Position numbers and translations under genes: made by a program. A stretch of 64,000 nt of DNA from Neobacillus sp. DY30. GTDB taxonomy: Bacteria > Bacillota > Bacilli > Bacillales > Cytobacillaceae. The stretch spans positions 438,001 to 502,000 of the forward strand of contig NZ_CP126093.1 in NCBI RefSeq assembly GCF_030123065.1, given 5' to 3'. Each line of letters begins with the position of its first letter. Positions within the stretch are counted from its first letter, which is position 1. A model generated the notes under the pieces. The model saw only the letters and a program-made list of their open reading frames with translations. It did not search any database and was not told the origin of the DNA. This document shows positions 35,749 through 44,588 of the stretch, piece after piece.

Positions 35749-35886
35749 ATGACTACTTTCTTACTTATATCCTGTGTGCCAATTTGTGGTGCTGTTTATG
35801 TAAATTCAAACGACGAGTCGGGTTTTGATTTTGATACCAATAAAAAAATGCCCTCCCTTCTAAATCACAAAAATCAAATTTCTTAA
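35749..35886 (+). CDS. Small ORF, 45 residues
   Basis: The ATG at 35749 follows AAGGTGAT with good spacing. The product begins MTTFLLISCVPICGAVYV, hydrophobic and possibly a signal or anchor, then turns acidic (NDESGFDFDTN). No family recognised. It may be a real microprotein or the stump of a lost gene. Confidence 0.3.
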   Translation: MTTFLLISCVPICGAVYVNSNDESGFDFDTNKKMPSLLNHKNQIS

Positions 35887-36099
35887 ATTACACAGAAAAA
35901 AAACAGTTTTTCTATTTCACAAAAGTATGTTCTCCTTAAAAATCAGTCTTTGGTAAGATTCTTAGGATCATATGATCAAGGGATTTAGGTTATGCTGACA
36001 GATAAAATGTAGAAGAGATTGTGGAGTTTCCTTATTTGAGCTATAGGTAGTTTCACTACATTTGATAATATTTGGAATAATTATTATGAGGTTACTTTC

Positions 36100-36128
36100 T
36101 TTACCGTTCGTTCTCAATATGTTATAGT
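36100..36128 (+). promoter_or_regulatory. Promoter with embedded TetR operator
   Basis: TTTACC (36100-36105), 17 nt, TATAGT (36123-36128). The block CTTTACCGTTCGTTCT is the same as in the promoter of the paralogous TetR gene at 43098 (minus strand), with equal spacing. It is therefore the likely shared operator and autoregulation site. Confidence 0.7.
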
Positions 36129-36151
36129 GACTATGGGAGGAGGAAAATAGA

Positions 36152-36730
36152 ATGGCAAGAAGTAAAGAATTCGAAGAGAACGTAGTATTAGACAAGGCGA
36201 TGAAGCTCTTTTGGGAACAAGGTTATGAGAAGACATCCATGACCGATCTGGTCCAGCATATGGGAATCCATCGCAGAAGTTTGTATGATACATTTGGCGA
36301 CAAACATACGCTGTTTTTGAAAGCTATGGATCGATTTCGCGATAAAGTCAGTGCTGAGCTTACGGGAGAAGTTAAACGCTCCAAGAATGCAGCGGAGGCT
36401 CTTCAGTTTATTTTTAGTTTCATGATATATGGTGAAGAAAACTCTCCTTCAGGCTGTTTAATGGTGAATTCGGCGGTGGAATTGGCAATGCGCGATGCCG
36501 ACGTGGATTCAAAGTCCACTGAATCGTTCACACTATCAGAGCAGCTACTCAAGGATATTATTCTGTGGGGGCAAGAGGAGGGAGAATTTACTTCAGAGTA
36601 TGATGCCGGCGAACTGGCGGATAATCTGCATACTGTGTGTGTTGGGTTAAGGGTAATGACAAGAACCTCCATTCCCAAAGAAAAATTACACCGTATAGCC
36701 AATTTATCGATAAAACTTTTAGATAAATAG
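36152..36730 (+). CDS. TetR/AcrR-family repressor
   Basis: A 192-residue regulator. The helix-turn-helix is in residues 15-45 (LFWEQGYEKTSMTDLVQHMG, then HRRSLYDTFGDKHTLF), followed by a ligand domain with SGCLMVNSAVELAM. It is a close paralogue of the protein at 42523-43098 (shared EKTSM, IHRRSxYDTFGDK, GCLxVNxAVELA). SD GGGAGGAGG. Its promoter carries the putative operator. Downstream lie three tandem 76-bp repeats with related palindromes, then an SDR oxidoreductase and an old yellow enzyme. These are probably its targets, a set typical of electrophile or quinone stress (YodB/NemR-like logic; inference). Confidence 0.9.
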   Translation: MARSKEFEENVVLDKAMKLFWEQGYEKTSMTDLVQHMGIHRRSLYDTFGDKHTLFLKAMDRFRDKVSAELTGEVKRSKNAAEALQFIFSFMIYGEENSPSGCLMVNSAVELAMRDADVDSKSTESFTLSEQLLKDIILWGQEEGEFTSEYDAGELADNLHTVCVGLRVMTRTSIPKEKLHRIANLSIKLLDK

Positions 36731-36795
36731 TTCCTATAAGAGAAAGTCTAAACTGTAGTAAAGCTTTCTCCTATGTAGATATCAATGCTTATGCA

Positions 36796-37027
36796 TTTTT
36801 TAGAATGATTGTTCTCATATATGAGTCTTGCCTTGCTTAAGCTCTCTCCATGAAGGGATTTTTCTTTTGTGTTTTTTAGAATGATCGTTCTTGTATATGA
36901 TTCTTGCCTTACTTGAAAATTTCTCAATGAAGGGATCATTCCTTTGTTCTTTTTAGAATGATCATTCCCATATAACGAGCCTTGCCTATGCCCAAAACTT
37001 CTCCTTAAGGAAATCATTACTTGCGTA
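36796..37027 (+). repeat. Three tandem about 76-bp repeats carrying operator-like palindromes
   Basis: TAGAATGAT recurs at 36801, 36877 and 36954. Each copy continues with TTCT/TTCC (palindromes AGAATGATTGTTCT, AGAATGATCGTTCT, AGAATGATCATTCC), a CTTGCC block and ATGAAGGGA-type sequence. They fill the leader of the SDR gene and resemble the TTAGAACGTCCATTCTAA site near the second TetR gene. Likely a multi-site operator for TetR proteins. Confidence 0.75.
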
Positions 37028-37086
37028 GTTTTGAGGAGTAAGACATTTTGTTGTACCAAAATAAATATTAAAAGGAGCACATAAAA

Positions 37087-37785
37087 ATGAAAATTTCTGA
37101 ACAAGTCGTATTTGTAACCGGAGCGAACCGAGGTTTTGGACGCCATTTAGCACTTGAACTTCTATCCAGAGGGGCTAAGGTTTATGCCGGTGCAAGAAAT
37201 CCGGAGTCCATTGACATTCCCGGTGTAATTCCTGTGAAGCTTGATATTACCAACCCTCAAGAGGTAGCTGCAGCCGCTATGGTCGCTAAGGATGTTACGC
37301 TATTGATCAACAATGCAGGATCGTCTACAGGTGCTTCTTTGATTGACGGTGATCTCGATAAAATACATTTGGAGTTTAATACGCATTTCTTTGGCACACT
37401 TTCCATGGTTCGAACTTTCGCACCGATTCTAGCAAATAATGGGGGAGGAACGATTCTGAATATTCTTTCCGCATTATCTTGGGTCAGTTCGGGAACTGTT
37501 GGGGCTTATACTGCTGCAAAGGCGGCAGAGTGGGCATTGACAAACGACCTACGTTTAAATCTCTATCCTCAAAATGTGAGAGTAGCTGGATTACATGTAG
37601 GCTTCATGGAGACAGACATGACATCGAGCTTAGAAGTTCCCAAATCCAACCCTGAGGATATCGCAAAAATTGCTGTTGATGGATTAGAATCCGACAGCTT
37701 TGAAATTGTTGCTGATGATGTGAGCCGAAAGATCCAAAGAGTTTTTGCCGGTGGTGTATCTGCGATATACCCACATCTCTCCTAA
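37087..37785 (+). CDS. SDR-family oxidoreductase
   Basis: A 232-residue classical short-chain dehydrogenase/reductase. The NAD(P)-binding TGANRGFG is at 11-18, LDITN and NNAG follow, and the catalytic serine is in LNILSALSWVS. The Y-x3-K dyad is AYTAAKAAE. Soluble; the substrate is not deducible. Preceded by AAAGGAG and by three tandem operator-like repeats, and followed after 94 bp by an old yellow enzyme gene. The pair is probably one stress-induced unit controlled by the upstream TetR protein. Confidence 0.9.
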   Translation: MKISEQVVFVTGANRGFGRHLALELLSRGAKVYAGARNPESIDIPGVIPVKLDITNPQEVAAAAMVAKDVTLLINNAGSSTGASLIDGDLDKIHLEFNTHFFGTLSMVRTFAPILANNGGGTILNILSALSWVSSGTVGAYTAAKAAEWALTNDLRLNLYPQNVRVAGLHVGFMETDMTSSLEVPKSNPEDIAKIAVDGLESDSFEIVADDVSRKIQRVFAGGVSAIYPHLS

Positions 37786-37879
37786 TACAAATTACTAATA
37801 CAGTGATTTGTCCAAGATTTCAAACAAAAGGTACACCCGTATACAACGGGTAACATAATTTGAAGAGGAGTGTACAAAA

Positions 37880-38962
37880 ATGGATAAATTGTGGAGCAAA
37901 ATGAAAATTGGAAATTTGGAATTACCTCATCGTTTAGCGATGGCACCAATGACACGTAGTAGGGCGCAAGAAGATGGTACACCAGGAGAACTAAGTTCCC
38001 TTTATTATGCTCAAAGAGCATCTATGGGATTAATTATTAGTGAAGGTACACAACCTTCTGATGATGGACAAGGTTACTTATGGTCACCTGGCATCTATAC
38101 TGAAAAGCATATTGAAGGGTGGAAAAAGGTTACGGATGCTGTGCATGAAGCAGGTGGATTTATGTATATCCAATTAATGCATGTCGGTCGTATGTCGCAC
38201 CCTGACAATACACCACATCATCGTCAAGCAGTTGCACCATCTGCGATTGCACCTGGAGTAGAAATGTTTACTGCTAAAGGGATGCAGGAAATACCCGTTC
38301 CCCGTGAGTTAAGTGAAGAAGATATTCAAGCGACAATTGCAGACTTCCGAAAAGCAGCATCTGCAGCTATTGAAGCAGGAGCTGATGGTGTTGAAATTCA
38401 TGGAGCAAATGGTTATCTAATTCATCAATTTATCGGTGAAAATTCTAATAAACGAACGGATAAATACGGCGGATCAATAGAGAATCGTGCTCGCTTTGCT
38501 ATCGAAATAACGAAAGCAATCGTTGAAGAAATTGGAGCAGAAAGAACGGGCTTTCGTATCTCACCAGGGGTACCTCTTGGTGGAATTGAAGAAGGTGAAC
38601 AGGGTCCTGAAGTTTATCTCCATCTTGTAAAAGAATTAGCTCAATTCAATTTGGCTTACCTTCATGTTATGCATGTAGGAAACGAAACACTGCTCCAAGA
38701 AATTCGTTCAATTTGGTCCAATCCATTATTAGTCAATCGAGCAGGTCGAGCTCTAGAAGATATTAGTGTAGATATTGATAATGGCGTTGCTGATATGGTA
38801 CCAGTCGGTGTATGGTCATTAGCTAATCCGGATTTAGTAGAACGTCTCAAAAAAGGGTTTCCTTTGAATGAGGCAGACCGTACAACATTCTTTGGTGGTA
38901 ACGGAAGCTTGGGTTATACGGATTATCCTACGATGAAAGAATTAAAATCTCAAGAGGGGTAA
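37880..38962 (+). CDS. Old yellow enzyme / N-ethylmaleimide reductase-type alkene reductase
   Basis: A 360-residue FMN-dependent ene-reductase of the NemA group, which reduces the C=C bond of enals, quinones and maleimides with NAD(P)H. Seen: MAPMTRSRAQ (FMN binding), QLMHVGRMSHP, EIHGANGYLIHQF with the H-x2-N substrate pair, the phosphate-binding NSNKRTDKYGGS, and VNRAGRALEDI. All family landmarks are intact. SD GAAGAGGAG precedes the ATG. A hairpin terminator follows. Confidence 0.94.
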   Translation: MDKLWSKMKIGNLELPHRLAMAPMTRSRAQEDGTPGELSSLYYAQRASMGLIISEGTQPSDDGQGYLWSPGIYTEKHIEGWKKVTDAVHEAGGFMYIQLMHVGRMSHPDNTPHHRQAVAPSAIAPGVEMFTAKGMQEIPVPRELSEEDIQATIADFRKAASAAIEAGADGVEIHGANGYLIHQFIGENSNKRTDKYGGSIENRARFAIEITKAIVEEIGAERTGFRISPGVPLGGIEEGEQGPEVYLHLVKELAQFNLAYLHVMHVGNETLLQEIRSIWSNPLLVNRAGRALEDISVDIDNGVADMVPVGVWSLANPDLVERLKKGFPLNEADRTTFFGGNGSLGYTDYPTMKELKSQEG

Positions 38963-38978
38963 GTATAGCTTATAAGAT

Positions 38979-39022
38979 GAAGAATGGCGTAAAACTGAAA
39001 AATTGTAAGCCATTCTTTCATC
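38979..39022 (+). terminator. Terminator after the ene-reductase
   Basis: GAAGAATGGC pairs with GCCATTCTTTC across a long loop. Confidence 0.65.
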
Positions 39023-39268
39023 AAAATTAGAAATTATGGGAAACAGTTGTCTCGATAATTAATATAATAAAAGTTTGTGCCGCTTTTTTTGGCTCAACCT
39101 GAAAATCAGTGTTTGACGCGTGAATTAGGTGTATTTGCAACGTAAGATGCATTCTTGGGCATATATCCCTTCAAGCACTGGTTTTGTTTTGAGTCACTTA
39201 CATTCAACGCTAGAGATTGCATTTCAATGAAAAAGCACCAAAAAATTGTAAAGGATGAGGATGAAAAA

Positions 39269-40267
39269 ATGAGAGCTGCTCAAATGCAGAAATATTCAAA
39301 AGAAGTTCAAGTGGAATTGAATGATGTTAGAATACCAGAATTTAATAGCCGCGAGGTACTCGTTAAAGTAAAAGCAGCAGGTGTTAATCCAGTAGATATC
39401 CTTATTTTAAATGGAAGTATTCGAATGATTTCTGATTATGATTTACCATTAACTTTAGGAAATGAACTATCTGGAGTTATTGAGGCTGTTGGAAAAGATG
39501 TTAAGAACTTCCACGTTGGTGACCACATTTATACGAGGTTGCCAGTTAATCAAATTGGAGCTTTTGCTGAATATGCGGTCGTCAATGAAGATGCTATATC
39601 CATAATGCCTAAAAATCTATCCTTTATTGAAGCAGCCGCTGTTCCTCTCACTGCTTTGACTGCTTATCAAGCATTAAATGACGTACTCAATGCTCAGCCT
39701 AACAAAAAGCTATTTATCCCTGGAGGAACCGGCGGCTTTGGTGCTATGGCAATCCCCATCGCCAAATCAATGGGGTTATATGTTATAACAAGCGGCAGTG
39801 AAAGAGGTAGATCCCGTACACTGTCGATTGGCGCTGATAAATTCATAAATTACCATGAGGAAAACTATGCCAACATTTTATCTGATATAGATTATGTTAT
39901 TGACACCTTGGGAGCAAAAGAGATAAAAGCAGAACTTGGTATTTTAAAGCCTCAAGGGAAATTAGTATCATTAAAAGCCGTACCTAATTATCGCTTTGCG
40001 GTTGAAAATAATTTTCCAGTGTGGAAAAAACTATTGTTTGGTTTAGTGGGTGCTCGTGTAGATTCTTTAGCACGTAAACATAAAAATGAATATCACTTTT
40101 TATTCGTGCAAGCCAATGGCAGTCAATTACAAAAAATCACTAACCTTGTTGAAAAAGAAAATATCACGCCCTCTATTGATTCAATTTATAATTTTAATGA
40201 CATTAACAAAGCATTAATAAAAGTTTCTACTGGACACTCACAAGGCAAAGTTATTGTAACCTTCTAA
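39269..40267 (+). CDS. Zinc-independent NADP-dependent quinone oxidoreductase-like (MDR family)
   Basis: About 332 residues of the medium-chain dehydrogenase/reductase superfamily. The N-terminal GroES-like part shows VKVKAAGVNPVDILI and GNELSGVIEAVG. The NADP-binding Rossmann part shows IPGGTGGFGAMAIPIAKSMG. Catalytic zinc ligands are absent, as in quinone oxidoreductases. The frame extends to 39155, but the ATG at 39269 has a GGATGAGG ribosome site and gives the family start MRAAQMQKYSK. It continues the run of reactive-carbonyl/quinone enzymes. Confidence 0.88.
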   Translation: MRAAQMQKYSKEVQVELNDVRIPEFNSREVLVKVKAAGVNPVDILILNGSIRMISDYDLPLTLGNELSGVIEAVGKDVKNFHVGDHIYTRLPVNQIGAFAEYAVVNEDAISIMPKNLSFIEAAAVPLTALTAYQALNDVLNAQPNKKLFIPGGTGGFGAMAIPIAKSMGLYVITSGSERGRSRTLSIGADKFINYHEENYANILSDIDYVIDTLGAKEIKAELGILKPQGKLVSLKAVPNYRFAVENNFPVWKKLLFGLVGARVDSLARKHKNEYHFLFVQANGSQLQKITNLVEKENITPSIDSIYNFNDINKALIKVSTGHSQGKVIVTF

Positions 40268-40430
40268 TCTATAATTTAAGTACGTGGAAGAACTCTTGTA
40301 AACTATAAGGTGCTTTCCTTTTATAGTTCCAGCTACCAATAGGGTAGCTTTTTATTTATTTCGCAAACGGGGAAGTTTAATTATGAGATGACTCACAACT
40401 GAAAAAATTATTTTATTGACCTTCTTTGGA

Positions 40431-40458
40431 AATAAAACAGCACCCTTGAAGAGTGCTG
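40431..40458 (-). terminator. Terminator of the MFS gene
   Basis: CAGCACCCTTGAAGAGTGCTG folds on itself; read on the minus strand it is followed by TTTTATTT. Confidence 0.75.
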
Positions 40459-40503
40459 GAAACCTATTATGGAAGTCCTATTTCTATTCAATCGATGAAG
40501 AAT

Positions 40504-41874
40504 TTAACTTTGCTCCTTTAACCTAGATCTACGAAGATAGAAGCCGTATATGAAACCAGTCATAATGTTAATAATCGAGAAGCAAATAAAAATATTTCGA
40601 TAAACCATTTCCAAAGATAAACCTTCTTGAATGGTTATGAGTAATCCAGAAATAGTCACTCCGAGACCCGCACCGAAAAATTGCATTAATTGTCCGATTC
40701 CTATCCCCGAACCAATTTGATTGATTGGCAAGATCCTTGTTATCTCGTTCGAAATACTTGAAGAAATTGCCGTAAAGCCAACGCTAGCAAACATATAAAT
40801 GAAAAGGATAAAATAGGGATTTGCAGAAGAGAACCATGCAAATAAGATTGAGGCGCTTAATAACAATAACTGCCCAAAAATAATTAAGGGTGCATTCCCA
40901 AAACGGTCAATGAATCTTCCTATATATATGCCAGCAACCACGGCGATAATGGCACCTGGAAAAATCATCAGTCCTAGCTCTGCCGGTTCTTTTCCGAATA
41001 CAGTAGTGAGAATAATAGGCATTAAAAACAGATTTGAAAAGTTAATGAAAAAAGCGGAACAATTAATAAGAAGGAGCTTTGTATATTGCTTATTTCTAAG
41101 TAGGATTAGCGGAATAAACGGTTCTTCCGTCTTATTAAGATATTTCCAACATACCGCAAAAAGAACGACTGTTCCTAATAGTATCCCATACGAAAATGTA
41201 GATAGAAAAAGTAACAGACCTGTTACACTAAGCCCCGTAAGAATAGCACCGAATAAATCGAAACGTCCTTTTTTAATCACCTCATTAGGCAATAACTTTA
41301 GGAAGAAAGGAATAGACAGGACAGAAAAAATAGTGACAACGAAAAGATAATTCCATCCTAAGTATTGAGTAATCACTCCCCCTAGTACAGGACCTAACCC
41401 AAATGCCAAAGAGGCAGCTGAAGCAATAATCGCCATCGCTTTTCCACGCCTTGATAGAGGGATATACCGCCCAGCCATGATCATACTTAATCCCATAACG
41501 GCTCCTGCTCCAGCTGCTTGAAGAATTCTAACTCCTAATAGGATAAAAAAATTTGTTGAAAAGAAACCGATGACTGATGATATTCCTAATAGGCAAATTC
41601 CATGGAGTAGAAGTCTTGAGAGGGGAACAAAATCAGATAGGCGACCAAAAGTTAACGTTGAAATGGCAAACATGATGGAATAACCTGACACCAGCCATGA
41701 GCCCAAGGATGAGCTTAAGGATAAGTCTTTAAGTATAAAGGGTAATGCAACATTAAACATGGTTGTATTCATTACCACAAGCAAAGTGGTAACACTCCAT
41801 ATTAAAATGAGTTTATTCTCTTGTAATTGCACCGTGCTTTCCATTTTGGAAGGAGCCGTTAGAATAGAAGGCAT
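40504..41874 (-). CDS. MFS drug efflux transporter (DHA2-type)
   Basis: A 456-residue integral membrane protein with about 12-14 hydrophobic helices. N-terminal WSVTTLLVVMNTTMFNVALP, motif A-like GRLSDFVPLSRLL between helices 2 and 3, and motif C-like LAFGLGPVLGGVITQYLGW. The pattern is close to Tet(L)/LmrB-type proton antiporters. Substrates unknown. It is the last gene of a minus-strand group: TetR repressor, thioesterase, transporter. Drug-responsive control by the TetR protein is likely. Confidence 0.88.
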   Translation of the reverse strand: MPSILTAPSKMESTVQLQENKLILIWSVTTLLVVMNTTMFNVALPFILKDLSLSSSLGSWLVSGYSIMFAISTLTFGRLSDFVPLSRLLLHGICLLGISSVIGFFSTNFFILLGVRILQAAGAGAVMGLSMIMAGRYIPLSRRGKAMAIIASAASLAFGLGPVLGGVITQYLGWNYLFVVTIFSVLSIPFFLKLLPNEVIKKGRFDLFGAILTGLSVTGLLLFLSTFSYGILLGTVVLFAVCWKYLNKTEEPFIPLILLRNKQYTKLLLINCSAFFINFSNLFLMPIILTTVFGKEPAELGLMIFPGAIIAVVAGIYIGRFIDRFGNAPLIIFGQLLLLSASILFAWFSSANPYFILFIYMFASVGFTAISSSISNEITRILPINQIGSGIGIGQLMQFFGAGLGVTISGLLITIQEGLSLEMVYRNIFICFSIINIMTGFIYGFYLRRSRLKEQS

Positions 41875-42000
41875 TTGTTCCCACCTTACCTTTTTAAAAT
41901 TGATAAAAATGAACTTTACATCGTACTACAAGCTAAATGATAGCTAAAACTTTATGGACTTACTTTGAATGGACTTTCTTTTAACAAGAGATTAGTTATA

Positions 42001-42447
42001 TTATTCTATTTTCAATCTTTTTCCGGCAGAATTACCCTTCAAAATCATACATGTACTTGTAGAATGTGCCACAAGACTTTGTTTTTCATCATATACATGA
42101 CACTCCAGCAATCCGACTGATGAACCTTTTTTTATTAATTTTCCCTCAGCTCGAAGTCTAGATTTAAAAATAGGTTTTAGGAAATTTAATTTAATTTCCA
42201 TCGTCGTAAAAAGTTCTTCCTCAGCTAATGTAGTTACAAAAGCTAAGCCCATCGCAGCATCGGCTATGTCACATAAAATTCCCCCGTGCAGCGTACCCAT
42301 TGGATTATGTAACCTTTCAGTTGCATCGATTTCAACTACAACTCTGCCTACTTCCACTTCCGTTACGTTAAAACCTAATACCTCCGCAACGGGAGCTCCA
42401 GGTAATTCACCGGCTGCTATTTTCTTTAAAACCTCTAAATGATTCAT
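42001..42447 (-). CDS. PaaI-family hotdog thioesterase
   Basis: A 148-residue hotdog-fold protein. The family motif is NPMGTLHGGILCDIADAAMG near residues 47-66, where the HGG turn and the acidic residue form the acyl-CoA thioesterase site. The frame extends to 42492, but the ATG at 42447 has GGAGGGTG upstream. It lies between the TetR gene and the MFS gene, with a palindromic operator just upstream. The natural acyl substrate is unknown. Confidence 0.85.
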   Translation of the reverse strand: MNHLEVLKKIAAGELPGAPVAEVLGFNVTEVEVGRVVVEIDATERLHNPMGTLHGGILCDIADAAMGLAFVTTLAEEELFTTMEIKLNFLKPIFKSRLRAEGKLIKKGSSVGLLECHVYDEKQSLVAHSTSTCMILKGNSAGKRLKIE

Positions 42448-42499
42448 TCTTTTCACCCTCCATATTAAATAAAAAAGATTAGACAAAATCATTACTTTT

Positions 42500-42517
42500 T
42501 TAGAACGTCCATTCTAA
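42500..42517 (-). promoter_or_regulatory. TetR operator-like palindrome
   Basis: TTAGAACGTCCATTCTAA, between the TetR gene and the thioesterase gene. It resembles the AGAATGAT repeats at 36801-36967 and the AGAACGAACGG promoter sites. Confidence 0.6.
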
Positions 42518-42522
42518 AATTG

Positions 42523-43098
42523 TTAATCTAATACCGCTAAAGTGGAATCAATGATGTTTTGAAGTTTCTCTTTATCTGACGTTGTTTTGGCTAATACTCT
42601 TACCCCAATAAGTGAATTGTGAATAAATTGAGATGATTTTTCTATATCAAGTTGATTGGATATTTCCCCACTTATTTGCCCCTGCAATAGTAGTTCGCAT
42701 ATAAATGATTCTGTCTTACTAAAGCTTCTACTAATCCTGTCAGCAACTTCTTGGTCATGTAAGGCTAATTCTACAGCTGTATTAACAATTAAACATCCTG
42801 GGGGTTTTTCTTCATCCGAAAAAGCCACCATTTCAAATAATCTTCTTATCGCTAACTTGACCGAATTAAAAGGTTTAATTTGTTGCTCCATTCTTTTTCC
42901 GATTATTTCTTCGAAGAGTTGTAAAGCTCTTAGAAATAACGTCTGTTTATCACCAAATGTGTCATAAATACTTCGACGGTGTATGTGCATATAGTCTACT
43001 AAATCTTGCATAGACGTTTTTTCATATCCATTTCGCCAAAAAAGCACCATTGCTTTTCGTAAAACCTCGGCTTCATCAAATTCTTTGTGTCTAGCCAT
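42523..43098 (-). CDS. TetR/AcrR-family repressor (paralogue of 36152)
   Basis: A 191-residue regulator. HTH region: VLFWRNGYEKTSMQDLVDYM, then HRRSIYDTFGDKQTLF; the ligand domain has GCLIVNTAVELAL. Clearly paralogous to the TetR at 36152. Its promoter (43148-43120, minus strand) contains the same CTTTACCGTTCGTTCT sequence with identical spacing, so the two regulators probably bind each other's sites. SD AAAAGGGGGG. It heads the thioesterase-MFS group. Confidence 0.9.
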   Translation of the reverse strand: MARHKEFDEAEVLRKAMVLFWRNGYEKTSMQDLVDYMHIHRRSIYDTFGDKQTLFLRALQLFEEIIGKRMEQQIKPFNSVKLAIRRLFEMVAFSDEEKPPGCLIVNTAVELALHDQEVADRISRSFSKTESFICELLLQGQISGEISNQLDIEKSSQFIHNSLIGVRVLAKTTSDKEKLQNIIDSTLAVLD

Positions 43099-43119
43099 TT
43101 TTTCCCCCCTTTTAAAAGA

Positions 43120-43148
43120 ATTGTATCATTTTTAGAACGAACGGTAAA
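43120..43148 (-). promoter_or_regulatory. Promoter with embedded TetR operator
   Basis: On the minus strand: TTTACC (43148-43143), 17 nt, TACAAT (43125-43120). GTTCGTTCT starts the spacer, as in the other TetR promoter at 36100. Confidence 0.75.
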
Positions 43149-43358
43149 GAATATTCGAACTATTCAAACGGTAAGGTAATGAGCAACGGTAACATCGCTA
43201 TTTTCTTGTTCATTTAAAAGAGATTGTGAAGAAATGTACTTAAAGTAACGGGTGCATTTGTTCAATATCCCCAATTTTTAATAAGTCAAAAATATGCAAG
43301 TTTTTATTCATTTCTTGCATATTTTCAACTTATTTACATTCAAAAAACATACCGCCAT

Positions 43359-44055
43359 TAATAGCATTTTTTAATTGCCAAATACACATATCCGGCGTAA
43401 AATGGATCCTTAGCCATGGAAATTAATTGTTCGTCAGTCTTTTTGAATTTTTTTCGATATTCCTTCGTGACCTTATACAAATCATCAAGGGAACGAATTT
43501 CATTAAGAGTCGCAAAGTATTGTTGCACGCCTTCCCTCTTAGAAGAGTCATGTAAAAAACGCTTTGTCTCTTTTTGTTTTTGGTAACCAAATTTTTAGCT
43601 GGATATCTTAATCTTGCCTCCCGGCTTCTGCGAGCGATGTTTTTCCCCTCAATGTCACTGAACATGCTCAGTAATCCTTCTACAAAAACATCATCACTCG
43701 CTGGCATGTTTCCGTTCCCCACAGATGTGTAAATCACCTGGACATCATACTTAGTGCGTAAGTCATTAAATTCCATGCCTTCGTAAAAATCACGGAACAA
43801 GCGGCTGCGGTCAAAGGCATAGATACTGTGGACTTTCTTATCCTTTACCAATGAAATGAGCCTTTGCATCTCTGGCTTTTTATTAATCGCTTTTTTGTTT
43901 GCGGAAGTGGCTATTTCATTAATAATCAAAATTTCGTCATCCGACAGTTTCTCTCGGAAGGGCAGGTCTGCGGCTTCCTGGGTTATGATATCTTGTCCTG
44001 CTGTACTCACTAGTCGGAAGAAAACATGCTTTTTCTGGCTGTTAATTGCATTCAT
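43359..44055 (-). pseudogene. Serine recombinase with frameshift near 43600
   Basis: The N-terminal half is a resolvase domain: VFFRLVSTAGQD holds the catalytic serine, followed by VHSIYAFDRSRLFRDF and GLLSMFSDIEGKNIARRSR. A frameshift in a T-rich tract near 43590 ends the frame early. In the next frame the sequence continues as GYQKQKETKRFLHDSS ... EQLISMAKDPFYAGYVYLA to a stop near 43359. Full length would be about 230 residues, so a compact recombinase without the zinc ribbon and coiled coil. Confidence 0.8.
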
Positions 44056-44169
44056 CTAATTTACATCCTTTCTTTCTCTGGATAATTCATATAGCAATTT
44101 TGCCTGCAGTCTGTGTGGGATATTCCAAAGGTTTTCTTAGTTTGTTAATAAAAGGGGAGTTATTGTCAC

Positions 44170-44265
44170 TCATGCAAGCATCCCCCTATCTCTTAGGCGC
44201 TGTATTGCAGTTTGTGTATTGATTCGAATTTTTTTTTCAGTTGTATTTTGTTGTGTTTTTTTCAT
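44170..44265 (-). CDS. 31-residue ORF upstream of the recombinase
   Basis: The ATG at 44265 follows a perfect GGAGGAAAC ribosome site. It encodes a basic peptide, MKKTQQNTTEKKIRINTQ then TAIQRLRDRGMLA. It is transcribed toward the recombinase, about 115 bp away. Possibly an accessory or leader peptide of the element. Too short to assign. Confidence 0.4.
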   Translation of the reverse strand: MKKTQQNTTEKKIRINTQTAIQRLRDRGMLA

Positions 44266-44394
44266 GGTTTGTTTCCTCCATTTAATTATTTTGCTCTGTG
44301 GTTCATCCACCGGCAAAAGGAACATAACCATTTCATGTAAAATGTCAACAGAAAAAATAAATTTCCTGTATTAGATTAAATGATGAAACCAAAA

Positions 44395-44430
44395 AGAAAT
44401 CCTCCTTACTGTAAAAGGAGGATTTCTTAA
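44395..44430 (+). terminator. Bidirectional terminator-like hairpin
   Basis: AAGAAATCCTCCTT pairs with AAGGAGGATTTCTT around a 7-nt loop. Confidence 0.7.
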
Positions 44431-44549
44431 AGCGCTTGGAAATAACTAAATGAGGTGAATGATATTAGAATAAATAGTCAACACACAGGGGGATTATTTA
44501 CCATAGGCTAAAGTCACGAATATTTCTTTATGTTTTTGGACCGTCTTGC

Positions 44550-44571
44550 TATAATAAATACTACAGTTGTA
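44550..44571 (+). promoter_or_regulatory. blaI promoter -10 and BlaI operator
   Basis: TATAAT at 44550-44555, then TACAGTTGTA (44562-44571), which fits the TACAnnTGTA BlaI/MecI operator core. The operator covers the likely start site. Confidence 0.8.
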
Positions 44572-44588
44572 AAAGCAGGAGGGTTATC

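Noticed and set aside
36748-37146. 132-codon minus-strand frame with repeated NDHSKKN-like segments
   Set aside because: It is the reverse reading of the three tandem operator repeats and overlaps the SDR gene start.
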